DNA of 9,212 nucleotides from Flavobacteriales bacterium CG18_big_fil_WC_8_21_14_2_50_32_9 (GCA_002770955.1 PCUH01000097.1:1-9212), one strand, 5' to 3'. Counted from the stretch's first letter, positions 1 through 6,049 are shown. The notes: a model not told the origin generated them from the letters alone. Translations and numbers: made by a program.

Positions 1-468
1 TGAACAATTTAGTGACCCAATAGGTTCCGCAGTTACGATAGATAAACTATTTCTTCCAGGCAACCCTTGTGGCCCATTTTGTGATTCTTTTGCATAGAGA
101 GCATAAGGAACAGAAAGTAATTGTGAGTTTCCCATGGAGATTCCGTTTACAATAACAACAAGATAATGCAAATTAGCTCCCCAGTTAATCGCAGAAAAAG
201 GTCCAGCAGAAGGAAATCCATTGCCAATTTCAGCGGTAAAAAGCCCAAACTGATTGGTGGTAATTCCTGCATGTGTTTCGGCATAAACCACAGAACCGGA
301 GCCAGAACCTTGTCTTATTTCAAACTCAACACTTAGTGTTTGATTAATTAGTGGGTTTCCAGATAAATCTCTAGCAACTGCTTGATAGTTTATTTTTTCG
401 GGTGGTGATTGAGCAAAAATAAGTGTGCTTAGCAATAAATATGCTAGTAAAATAATTGATTTTTTCAT
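1..468 (-). CDS. Secreted collagen-like 'NYQAVARD' family protein, N-terminal part (runs off the left edge)
   Basis: This is an open frame of 156 codons from an ATG at 468 to the window edge without a stop, so the gene is partial at its 3' end. Residues 1-20 form a signal peptide (MKKS, a hydrophobic run, then IFAQ), so the product is exported. The mature part opens with KINYQAVARDLSGNPL (26-40), followed by a beta-rich segment with TNQFG (71-75) and the block SQLLSVPYALYAK (115-127). A short collagen-like NGPQGLPG (131-138) comes next. This order is characteristic of a large family of Bacteroidota surface or secreted proteins that I recognise by pattern but whose role is not established. The final visible residues (SIVTAEPIGSLNCS) resemble the start of the Cys-containing repeat domain that often follows the collagen-like linker, so the missing part probably carries such repeats. 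It has its own promoter, separate from the phosphatase operon upstream. Confidence 0.85.
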   Translation of the reverse strand, partial: MKKSIILLAYLLLSTLIFAQSPPEKINYQAVARDLSGNPLINQTLSVEFEIRQGSGSGSVVYAETHAGITTNQFGLFTAEIGNGFPSAGPFSAINWGANLHYLVVIVNGISMGNSQLLSVPYALYAKESQNGPQGLPGRNSLSIVTAEPIGSLNCS

Positions 469-634
469 GTGTAGGTATTTATTAGAAGTTTATTTTATTG
501 TTTTAATTGACGTTAATTCTTATAAATTAGTTGCTTAAGGTTGTCCCTATAAAATAGATAATATAATTTATAGAACCTTATCTTAAAATAAAAAATCAAC
601 TTACTTAATCGATAAATTAATATTATTTAACGAA

Positions 635-665
635 CAAATGTACAATTTTTGTTGACTAATCCAAA
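635..665 (-). promoter_or_regulatory. Bacteroidota-type promoter for the collagen-like protein gene
   Basis: Read on the minus strand, TTTG (665-662) is followed after 19 bases by TACATTTG (642-635). This matches the known Bacteroidota housekeeping consensus of a -33 TTTG/TTG and a -7 TAnnTTTG with about 17-23 bases between them. It is the best promoter match I found in the window. Transcription would start near 628-630, giving a leader of roughly 160 bases before the ATG at 468. No start site has been measured; this is a consensus match. Confidence 0.6.
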
Positions 666-761
666 TAAAAAAGAAATTAAAATGCTTATTTTTAATGAAA
701 TGAATATAGAGAAAGGAAGTTCTATTTTATATGACCAGATAAAAATTTATTAGAAGAGAAA

Positions 762-879
762 TATACTCAAATCACATGGGAAATCGAAAAATTAGCCGTA
801 GTTATGGTTTAAAATTTTAACGTAGAGAAAGGAAAAAAAAACAAGTATAAAATTCGGGATTCCATGTGATTTGAGTATA
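762..879. mobile_element. 118-bp element with 18-bp perfect terminal inverted repeats (MITE-like, or a large hairpin)
   Basis: TATACTCAAATCACATGG (762-779) is repeated perfectly in inverted orientation at 862-879, enclosing 82 bases. Imperfect pairing continues inward, with CGAA at 785-788 facing TTCG at 853-856 in register. The interior is AT-rich and has no convincing reading frame. The outermost bases are TA on both sides, which would fit a TA target duplication of the IS630/mariner type, but no longer duplication is visible. The right end lies one base from the stop codon of the phosphatase gene, so the same structure could instead shape the 3' end of that transcript. I cannot tell these apart without other copies. 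Confidence 0.45.
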
Positions 880-880
880 A

Positions 881-2665
881 TTACACATGCATACCAATTA
901 CAAGAATGTCATCAACTTGTTCGAGTGAACCTTTCCACGTTTCGATGTTGTTATTTAACAATTCTTTTTGACTAGAAATAGATTCTAAATGGATATCTAA
1001 CAAATAATCTCTAAATTGTTTATACATTAATTTTTTTCCTTTTGGTCCACCAAATTGATCAGCATATCCATCAGAGAAGATATAGACCATGTCGTTTTCT
1101 TGTAATTGAAGGGTGTGATTTCTATACTTTTGTTTAGGGTTTTCAAAGTAAGTACCAATAGCAAATTTATCAGCTTTTAATTGGGTTATTTCATTATTCC
1201 TAATGGTATAAAGAGGGTTAAATGCACCAGCATATTGAAGTTCTTTTTTAGATGTATCATAACAACAAAGAGCTAAGTCCATTCCGTCTTTGGTGGTTGA
1301 GCCAAGTGCATTGTTGTGTAATTTTTCACTTATTCCTTTATTTAAATCGTCTAATATTTCTGCTGGAGTATCAAATTTTCGCAATGCTTCATTTAAGGCA
1401 TTGTTTCCTAGAATACTCATAAATGCACCAGGCACACCATGTCCAGTACAATCAACAGCTGCAAAATAAGTTTTATTATTTTTTTGTTCTACCCAATAAA
1501 AATCGCCTGAAACGATATCTTTTGGTTTATACAGAATGAAACTTGTTGGTAATGCTTGTTTAACGAGTTCATCAGGTGGCAAAATAGCTTCTTGTAATCG
1601 TTTTGCGTATTTAATACTATCAGTAACTTCTTTATAAAGTTCACTGATTTTTTCATTTTGTTTTTCTATTTCATCTTTTTGTTTTACAACTTCTTTTGTT
1701 CGTTCAACTACTTTTTCTTCTAGCACACGTTCGTTTTCTTCTAAATCTTCACGCATTTTTAAAAGAGCAATTCCCAACGCATCTTTATCACTAAGTGGTT
1801 CATAATCGGTGTTGTATTTTCCTGAACCAACAGCATTTGCAAAATCTTTTGTACTTTTTAAGCCTGTTACTAATCGGTTAAGGGCTATGGTCATTTCTCC
1901 TATTTCATCATTTCTTGCTTGTATGGCTTTTTCTGGAAAAATACCTTTACTGAGTTTTAATAAAATATGTTTTAAATTATTAACAGGGGTAACAATAGAT
2001 TTGGTAGTGTAGAAAGCAATTAAAAGTCCTCCAATAATAAGTGCTAACCCTAAGTATTTTGCTAATGTTTTTAAAAAATTAAATGAAGATTGCATTTTTT
2101 TTGTTGCATGATCTGTTTGAAATTTATGAATATTTATTAGCTCATCTAAATGAAAAATAATTTCATTGGTTTTAATATATATTTCTCCATCATCACCTAT
2201 CATAGAGTTTGCTAGAAACTGATTGGTGGCTTCTTCGTAGCTTTCAAAGTCTGGTAAATAGGACATTACTTCTTGGTGCATTTCAAAGAGAACATCTATT
2301 TCTTCAAATAAAGAATTAATTTTCTTTAGGTCTTTTTCATTCCAAGAACCAGCCAACTTAGAAATTTTCAATTTTATTGCGGGATATTCTAATTCTATTA
2401 GCCGAACTAATTTTATTTTATCTGGATGATTGGTGTTAGATTGAGAATAAACCCAATTAAAAATAAGCATTTTAGATCGAACTGCTAAAAATTTTAGCTC
2501 TTCCAAGGCTGTTAATGAAGGGTTGTTAACCGTAGTAATTTCATCATTAATTTTAATGCTTTTATCTAATGTTTGGTAGGTAACAAAAAAAACGGAAATA
2601 ACTAAAAAAATTAGCACACCAAAGCCAGTTCCTATTCGCTTACCTATACTAAATTTGAAAGACAT
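881..2665 (-). CDS. Membrane sensor phosphatase: periplasmic helical domain, HAMP, coiled coil, PP2C/SpoIIE domain
   Basis: The 594-residue product is an inner-membrane signalling protein. A first transmembrane helix lies at about 11-30, then a roughly 170-residue, mostly helical periplasmic domain, a second helix at about 203-220 (GLALIIGGLLIAFY), and a HAMP-type linker at about 221-275. A charged coiled coil follows (about 303-345), then a C-terminal PP2C/SpoIIE phosphatase domain (about 375-592). The metal-binding signature is complete: DIVSGDFYW with D388, AVDCTGHGVPGAFMS with D405, FSDGYAD with D532, and QVDDILVIG with D586. It should therefore be an active Mn/Mg-dependent Ser/Thr phosphatase; in known relatives the substrates are often anti-sigma-factor antagonists. 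No such partner is encoded nearby, so the substrate is unknown. The gene is last in a unit with a TPR-like and a YfiR-like gene. It starts at an ATG 52 bases after the preceding stop, with no clear Shine-Dalgarno sequence. Confidence 0.9.
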   Translation of the reverse strand: MSFKFSIGKRIGTGFGVLIFLVISVFFVTYQTLDKSIKINDEITTVNNPSLTALEELKFLAVRSKMLIFNWVYSQSNTNHPDKIKLVRLIELEYPAIKLKISKLAGSWNEKDLKKINSLFEEIDVLFEMHQEVMSYLPDFESYEEATNQFLANSMIGDDGEIYIKTNEIIFHLDELINIHKFQTDHATKKMQSSFNFLKTLAKYLGLALIIGGLLIAFYTTKSIVTPVNNLKHILLKLSKGIFPEKAIQARNDEIGEMTIALNRLVTGLKSTKDFANAVGSGKYNTDYEPLSDKDALGIALLKMREDLEENERVLEEKVVERTKEVVKQKDEIEKQNEKISELYKEVTDSIKYAKRLQEAILPPDELVKQALPTSFILYKPKDIVSGDFYWVEQKNNKTYFAAVDCTGHGVPGAFMSILGNNALNEALRKFDTPAEILDDLNKGISEKLHNNALGSTTKDGMDLALCCYDTSKKELQYAGAFNPLYTIRNNEITQLKADKFAIGTYFENPKQKYRNHTLQLQENDMVYIFSDGYADQFGGPKGKKLMYKQFRDYLLDIHLESISSQKELLNNNIETWKGSLEQVDDILVIGMHV

Positions 2666-2717
2666 AATAATTAAAGTTACTGTGTTGTGGTATCTAATTC
2701 TAGATTAAAAGTACGCA

Positions 2718-3605
2718 CTATTTTTTAATTGATTTTAGCTCATTTTCATAATAAGCAGATTTTTCTTCATTATTTAACCCTCTATAAATACTTTTTAATC
2801 CTTCTAATGCGTCTTCCTTTCTATAATCTAATTGATATGCTTTTAGCATGTAAGGCAATGCATTTGAAAATAAGGATGCAATTTTATCTTGCACCTCAAG
2901 TAATTTATCAAAATCAGAATCATAATCGATATTATTTGCTAAATCAACACCTTCATTGTAATAGAGTAATGATAAATTATAATTTGCTGCTGCATTTTGT
3001 TTATCAATAGCAAGAATTTCAGTATATATATTTTTTAAGGCTTCTTTTTGTGTAGAATCTAATGCTGTTTCTTCGTCAATTGTACCAATAGCTGTGGCTA
3101 AAGCAAATTTAAATTGTATTATATTTTCTTGAATTAATTTTTTATCCATACTAGATAAAGATGTAAGCGTATGATAGAATTCAAAATTAATTTTTGCTAC
3201 TTCTATATCAGGAACAGTTAAAGCCCTTGCCGCATCATTATAGTATGTTGAACTAATATACTTAATTAAACTTTCCGTTTCAGATTGATAGGTTTTATTG
3301 GTATCAACAAGTAAAAGTTGTTGAAGTGATGTTGTTACTTCGTCTCGCAATGGTGAAATTAAAAGTTCTTTTTCTTTTAATTTATACAAATCTTTATAAA
3401 TTATTGATTTGTAAAACCAAGTTTTTGCATCATTTATATATTGACTTTCTTTTGATGCAATATCTATATATTTTTTAGCAGAATCTAATTCATTTTTTTG
3501 AAAATAGAATTCTACTTTAGATATATTATTATTTTTAACAAATTGTGCATTTGCAGTTGCGATAACCGACAATAGTAAAATTGATATGTAAACGAATGAC
3601 TTCAT
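2718..3605 (-). CDS. Exported TPR-like helical protein
   Basis: The 295-residue product begins with a signal peptide (about 1-20, ending ATANAQ), with no lipobox, so it should be soluble in the periplasm or loosely attached. The rest is almost entirely helical. Residues 33-52 (FYFQKNELDSAKKYIDIASK) and especially 206-291 look like tetratricopeptide helices. NYNLSLLYYNEGVDLAN is followed by a YMLKAYQLD...ALEGLKSIYRGL pattern, the usual form of the last repeats in Bacteroidota TPR proteins. TPR domains bind other proteins, so a scaffold between the YfiR-like protein and the phosphatase sensor domain is a reasonable inference. Only three bases separate its ATG from the stop of the YfiR-like gene, which strongly implies co-transcription. 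The middle part (about 80-200) is not recognisable to me. Confidence 0.75.
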   Translation of the reverse strand: MKSFVYISILLLSVIATANAQFVKNNNISKVEFYFQKNELDSAKKYIDIASKESQYINDAKTWFYKSIIYKDLYKLKEKELLISPLRDEVTTSLQQLLLVDTNKTYQSETESLIKYISSTYYNDAARALTVPDIEVAKINFEFYHTLTSLSSMDKKLIQENIIQFKFALATAIGTIDEETALDSTQKEALKNIYTEILAIDKQNAAANYNLSLLYYNEGVDLANNIDYDSDFDKLLEVQDKIASLFSNALPYMLKAYQLDYRKEDALEGLKSIYRGLNNEEKSAYYENELKSIKK

Positions 3606-3608
3606 TAT

Positions 3609-4130
3609 TTATTTAACCGTAACAGCCAATGCTTCTAAATTTGAACTAACTTTTAATTTTTGTATTTCAATATTTCTTTTATTCATCTCAAATTTTTGCT
3701 TGTTTTCTCTAATCACAAAATTGATTCCAGCTCCTTTATCTACTAAGCCTTCCTGTTCGGTAATAATCAATGTGCTTGTGGATTTTGTTTTTTTGAGAAT
3801 AGCATTTATCTCAATGCTTTTATCATCGGTAATATAAAGAAGATGACACTTGTCTATATCTGCGATTTCACTGAATTTTTTTACTAAAATTGATTGGGTA
3901 CCAATTTTTTTTGTTTGAGCCATTTTTGTTAGTTCCGAAAAAAGAGGGGTTTCTCCAACAACGCCTAATACAAAATATCCTTCTTGGTAAGTTTTTGGCC
4001 ACTCAATATATTTAGTGAAGTTGTAAATAAAAACAGCCTTTAGTTTCGCATTTGTATCCACAGAAATTCGTTGGTTAAAACTTGAACCAAGTATGAATAA
4101 TACGATTAATATGATGCTTGTTTTTTTCAC
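3609..4130 (-). CDS. YfiR-like periplasmic protein (DUF4154)
   Basis: The 173-residue product has an N-terminal hydrophobic signal segment (about 1-17) and then the hallmarks of the YfiR/DUF4154 family: KLKAVFIYNFTKYIEWP (29-45), GVVGETPLF (56-64), CHLLYI (95-100), TLIITE (120-125) and GINFVIRENKQKFEMN (135-150) near the C-terminus, with conserved LKVSSNLEALA (159-169). In Pseudomonas, YfiR is a periplasmic repressor of the HAMP-containing diguanylate cyclase YfiN and carries two disulfides. Here there is a single cysteine (C95), so no intramolecular disulfide can form. The start is a GTG whose G also ends a five-codon upstream frame, and no in-frame ATG upstream is available. As first gene of the unit it probably regulates the phosphatase encoded downstream; that is inferred from the YfiR-YfiN analogy. 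Confidence 0.85.
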   Translation of the reverse strand: MKKTSIILIVLFILGSSFNQRISVDTNAKLKAVFIYNFTKYIEWPKTYQEGYFVLGVVGETPLFSELTKMAQTKKIGTQSILVKKFSEIADIDKCHLLYITDDKSIEINAILKKTKSTSTLIITEQEGLVDKGAGINFVIRENKQKFEMNKRNIEIQKLKVSSNLEALAVTVK

Positions 4131-4147
4131 TAAAAAATTTGATTCAT
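4130..4147 (-). other. Five-codon upstream frame overlapping the GTG start of the YfiR-like gene
   Basis: On the minus strand an ATG at 4147-4145 opens the frame MNQIF and stops at TAG (4132-4130). The G of that TAG is the first base of the GTG start of the YfiR-like gene (TAGTG). Such an overlap would allow a terminating ribosome to restart on the GTG. The frame is short enough to occur by chance. Confidence 0.3.
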
Positions 4148-4184
4148 GACAATTTTTAAGCCAAAATTAATTTTAGATTAAATG

Positions 4185-4192
4185 CAAATATA
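4185..4192 (-). promoter_or_regulatory. Candidate -7 element for the YfiR-TPR-phosphatase unit
   Basis: On the minus strand the sequence is TATATTTG, a full match to the Bacteroidota TAnnTTTG -7 element, about 55 bases before the GTG start. A second match, TAATTTTG, lies at 4179-4172. Neither has a TTG at the expected -33 distance, so promoter activity may be weak or dependent on an activator. Confidence 0.35.
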
Positions 4193-4322
4193 ATTTTTTT
4201 AATGAAACCGTAGCGGATATTTAAGTTTTATTGGAATAATAAATCGAAAAACTATAAAAAAGTTTATACTATTGGTATTGAGAGTGGAATCTGATTGTCG
4301 AAGGTTGAAATTAGAGGTTTAC

Positions 4323-4643
4323 TTATTGTTTTTTTCTACCTTTACCAGACTTTCTGCCACCACTTGCTTCTCCTTTTTTAGAATCTTTAGAATTGGATTT
4401 TACATTTACAATTTTTCCATATCTCGACTTAGAAGAAGAAAAAACAGAACCTTTTTTACCTTTAATTTTCTTTTTACCTGTTGAGTGCAAGTAGTTTTTT
4501 CCTTTTGCTCCACCGCCACCATTATCTACCTCTACATTTGGTCCTTTTTTAGAGCTACTTGTAAACAATGAATCCCCACCTGATTTACATGAAAAGAAAA
4601 TCGATAATAACAGTATAGATATGAAAAGTGTAAATTTATTCAC
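4323..4643 (-). CDS. Small Lys/Ser/Gly-rich lipoprotein, paralogue of the upstream gene
   Basis: I do not recognise a family for this 106-residue protein. It starts with a lipoprotein signal peptide: MNKF, a hydrophobic stretch and a lipobox SIFFSC with the lipidated cysteine at 19. Residues after the cysteine (KSGGDS) do not fit the acidic surface-export signals described in flavobacteria, so periplasmic-side attachment seems more likely. The mature part is low-complexity and strongly basic: 24 Lys/Arg against 5 Asp/Glu in 88 residues, probably disordered. It shares KKGPNVE-x-DNG (32-42), an HS-x3/4-KK segment, FSS-K-RY (68-75) and a basic C-terminus with the neighbouring 4727-5095 product, so the two are tandem paralogues. 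The start must be GTG at 4643, because an in-frame stop lies six codons upstream and no ATG precedes the hydrophobic segment. Confidence 0.75.
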   Translation of the reverse strand: MNKFTLFISILLLSIFFSCKSGGDSLFTSSSKKGPNVEVDNGGGGAKGKNYLHSTGKKKIKGKKGSVFSSSKSRYGKIVNVKSNSKDSKKGEASGGRKSGKGRKKQ

Positions 4644-4650
4644 GATTAAT

Positions 4651-4705
4651 TGTAATCCTTATTTAATAAATAATAGTTAATTGTTCTCCATTGATAAGGA
4701 TTACA
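4651..4705 (-). promoter_or_regulatory. 12-bp perfect inverted repeat overlapping the ribosome-binding region of the lipoprotein gene
   Basis: TGTAATCCTTAT (4651-4662) and ATAAGGATTACA (4694-4705) are perfect inverted copies separated by 31 bases. In the minus-strand transcript the 3' arm contains AAGGA and ends eight bases before the GTG start, so base pairing would hide the only Shine-Dalgarno-like sequence of this gene. No run of T follows, so it is not an ordinary intrinsic terminator. The two arms could alternatively be paired sites for a DNA-binding protein. Confidence 0.5.
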
Positions 4706-4726
4706 GAAGGGAAATACATGAAGTAA

Positions 4727-5095
4727 TTATTTTCCATTTTTAGCTGATTTTCTTCCTGATCTCGATTTTTTTGTTGGAGAATCTCCTTTATTTTTTTTAC
4801 TTCCTGTTTTGTACCTAGTCTTTTTTGATGAAAATTCAGCTTGATTTTTCATGTCTTTTCGTTTCACATTCTTTTTAGAAACGGAGTGTTTATATTGTTT
4901 AACCTTTGACTTAGAGTTTCCTGCTCCATTATCAGACTCAACATTAGGACCTTTTTTAGATTTTCCTTCAAAGGCATCTCTTTTTTTTGTAACTTCAGTT
5001 GAAGAATTAGTAACAGCTCTTTTCTTTTTCTGACCATAGGATGTTAATGTAAACAGAAAGAAAAGAATGGTTATTATATAAAAATTAATTCTCAT
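4727..5095 (-). CDS. Small Lys-rich exported basic protein, paralogue of the downstream lipoprotein
   Basis: This 122-residue protein has a signal peptide of about 21 residues (MRINFY, hydrophobic run, LTSYGQ) without a lipobox cysteine, so it is probably exported as a soluble protein. No family is recognised. The mature part is very basic: in the last 100 residues I count 28 Lys and 6 Arg against 8 Asp/Glu, with many Ser and Asn and no hydrophobic core, so it is likely disordered. It shares KKGPNVESDNG (47-57), a Y-x-HS-x2-KK segment (68-75), EFSSKKTRY (87-95) and the SGRKS-type C-terminus with the 4323-4643 product. The basic tail recalls histone H1-like or nucleic-acid- or polysaccharide-binding tails, but export argues against a chromosomal role. 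The stop lies 83 bases before the GTG of the paralogue, so they may be co-transcribed. Confidence 0.75.
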   Translation of the reverse strand: MRINFYIITILFFLFTLTSYGQKKKRAVTNSSTEVTKKRDAFEGKSKKGPNVESDNGAGNSKSKVKQYKHSVSKKNVKRKDMKNQAEFSSKKTRYKTGSKKNKGDSPTKKSRSGRKSAKNGK

Positions 5096-5218
5096 TACGA
5101 ATATAAAAAAATAGGTTATTGAAAATATTTTTTTCGGAGTAAATTTAGTAAGATGTATTAATAATGACGAATAATAAGGAGTTCTTTTATTAACACAAGT
5201 CTGTTTAATGTTGATAAC

Positions 5219-5734
5219 TTATTGTTTTGGAGTATTTGATGTAGTAACAGTAAGGGTTTGTATATCTCGGTCAAATAAATATAATCCGCCCTTATCTGCT
5301 CCAATGAGTCTTAATTTATCCATAATTGTGCGAGCCAATGCTTCTTCTTCGATTTGTTCGGCAACATACCATTGCATAAAATTGTGTGTAGTATAATCTT
5401 TTTCAGCCAAACAAACTTCTATAACATCATTTATTTCGTTGGAAACAGCTACCTCATGATCCAATAAGGTTTGGAATAAATCGGTAAGTGATTTATAGGA
5501 TAGTTTAGGTTGTTTTAGTGCAGGAATAACTGCTTTTCCTCCTCGTTCGTTTACATATTGGACTATTTTCAACATGTGTATACGTTCTTCATCTGCATGT
5601 TGGTAAAGAAATTGTGCAGCACCACCTAAGCCTTCGGTTTCTGCCCAAGAAGCCATTGCTATATATGCTTGTGAAGATTCTGCTTCTATCTTTATTTGAG
5701 TGTTAAGTGCTTTTTCTATTTTTGTTTTTAACAT
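5219..5734 (-). CDS. ftnA: Bacterial non-haem ferritin (FtnA type)
   Basis: The 171-residue cytoplasmic protein assembles, by family precedent, into a 24-subunit cage that oxidises Fe(II) and stores it as a ferric mineral. All ferroxidase-centre positions of E. coli FtnA appear at the same numbers: E17, Y24, E50, H53, E94, Q127 and E130. Other family blocks are GGAAQFLYQHADEERIHM (37-54), HNFMQWYVAEQIEEE (117-131) and the helix-E region GGLYLFDRDIQTL (149-161). There is no haem-binding Met pattern typical of bacterioferritin. The C-terminus has a short Thr/Ser-rich tail. It starts at an ATG preceded by an A-rich leader without Shine-Dalgarno. It stands alone: 123 bases separate it from the basic-protein gene and a large gap lies upstream. 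No iron-responsive operator was recognised. Confidence 0.95.
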   Translation of the reverse strand: MLKTKIEKALNTQIKIEAESSQAYIAMASWAETEGLGGAAQFLYQHADEERIHMLKIVQYVNERGGKAVIPALKQPKLSYKSLTDLFQTLLDHEVAVSNEINDVIEVCLAEKDYTTHNFMQWYVAEQIEEEALARTIMDKLRLIGADKGGLYLFDRDIQTLTVTTSNTPKQ

Positions 5735-5757
5735 TTCTTTTTCTTTTGTGTTTTGTT

Positions 5758-5765
5758 CAAAATTA
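5758..5765 (-). promoter_or_regulatory. Candidate -7 element for ferritin
   Basis: The minus strand reads TAATTTTG, matching TAnnTTTG, 23 bases before the ATG. Transcription would start near 5753 with a leader of about 18 bases. No TTG is found at the usual -33 distance. Confidence 0.35.
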
Positions 5766-5980
5766 ATAAGTAAAGATGAGAAATAAAAATTTAATGATGT
5801 GGAAATCTGGAAAAATTACGATTTTTTAAAAAATAAGTACTACTAGGTGTATTAAAATTGTCTCATAAAGACGTAAAGATGCAAAAAAGAGCCAACAAAT
5901 GTGTTAATTTCAGAAATGTTAACCCAGAAAATTATCTTCGTTGAACTCGTAAGCTCGGTTCACAAATTTTCTACGATATA

Positions 5981-6030
5981 AGTAATACTCAAATTTAGCT
6001 ATTTTCAATAGCCCAAATTTGCGTATTACT
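5981..6030. repeat. Long near-perfect hairpin
   Basis: The arm beginning AGTAATACTCAAATTT (from 5981) pairs with the arm ending AAATTTGCGTATTACT (to 6030) over about 23 base pairs, with one mismatch, one short bulge region and a four-base loop TTCA near 6004-6007. No run of T follows, so it is not an obvious intrinsic terminator. Confidence 0.75.
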
Positions 6031-6031
6031 A

Positions 6032-6049
6032 TTCCGATAATTATCGGAA
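6032..6049. repeat. 18-bp perfect palindrome
   Basis: TTCCGATAATTATCGGAA equals its own reverse complement. It directly follows the long hairpin. Palindromes of the form CCGATAnnTATCGG recur in Bacteroidota intergenic DNA; that is from memory and not tested here. It could also be a dimeric protein-binding site. Confidence 0.75.

Larger units (their letters stand above)
469..880. other. Gene-free interval of 412 bases
   Basis: Apart from the promoter at 635-665 and the inverted-repeat element at 762-879, I see no gene here. The stretch is very AT-rich. A 12-base direct repeat TAGAGAAAGGAA occurs at 707-718 and 823-834, with the second copy inside the inverted-repeat element. The segment AGCCGTAGTTATGGTT (794-809) is nearly identical, in inverted orientation, to a segment at 8957-8973, suggesting a short dispersed repeat. 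Confidence 0.6.

Noticed and set aside
682..753. 23-codon plus-strand frame whose LYDQIK segment recalls the N-terminus of GntR-type regulators
   Set aside because: The frame stops at once, the following codons contain further stops, and the similarity rests on a few residues; not enough to call a pseudogene.
1809..2012. 67-codon plus-strand frame
   Set aside because: It lies antisense within the HAMP region of the phosphatase gene, and its product shows no family motif; it is a shadow of the real gene.
4131..4322. Possible terminator after the basic lipoprotein gene (AAACT/AGTTT near 4248-4266)
   Set aside because: The stem would be only five A/T-rich base pairs and has no convincing T-run; not strong enough to annotate.
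4272..4484. 70-codon plus-strand frame rich in Phe/Arg
   Set aside because: It is mostly antisense to the Lys-rich lipoprotein gene; the Phe/Leu/Arg composition is what the reverse of Lys/Ser-rich codons gives.
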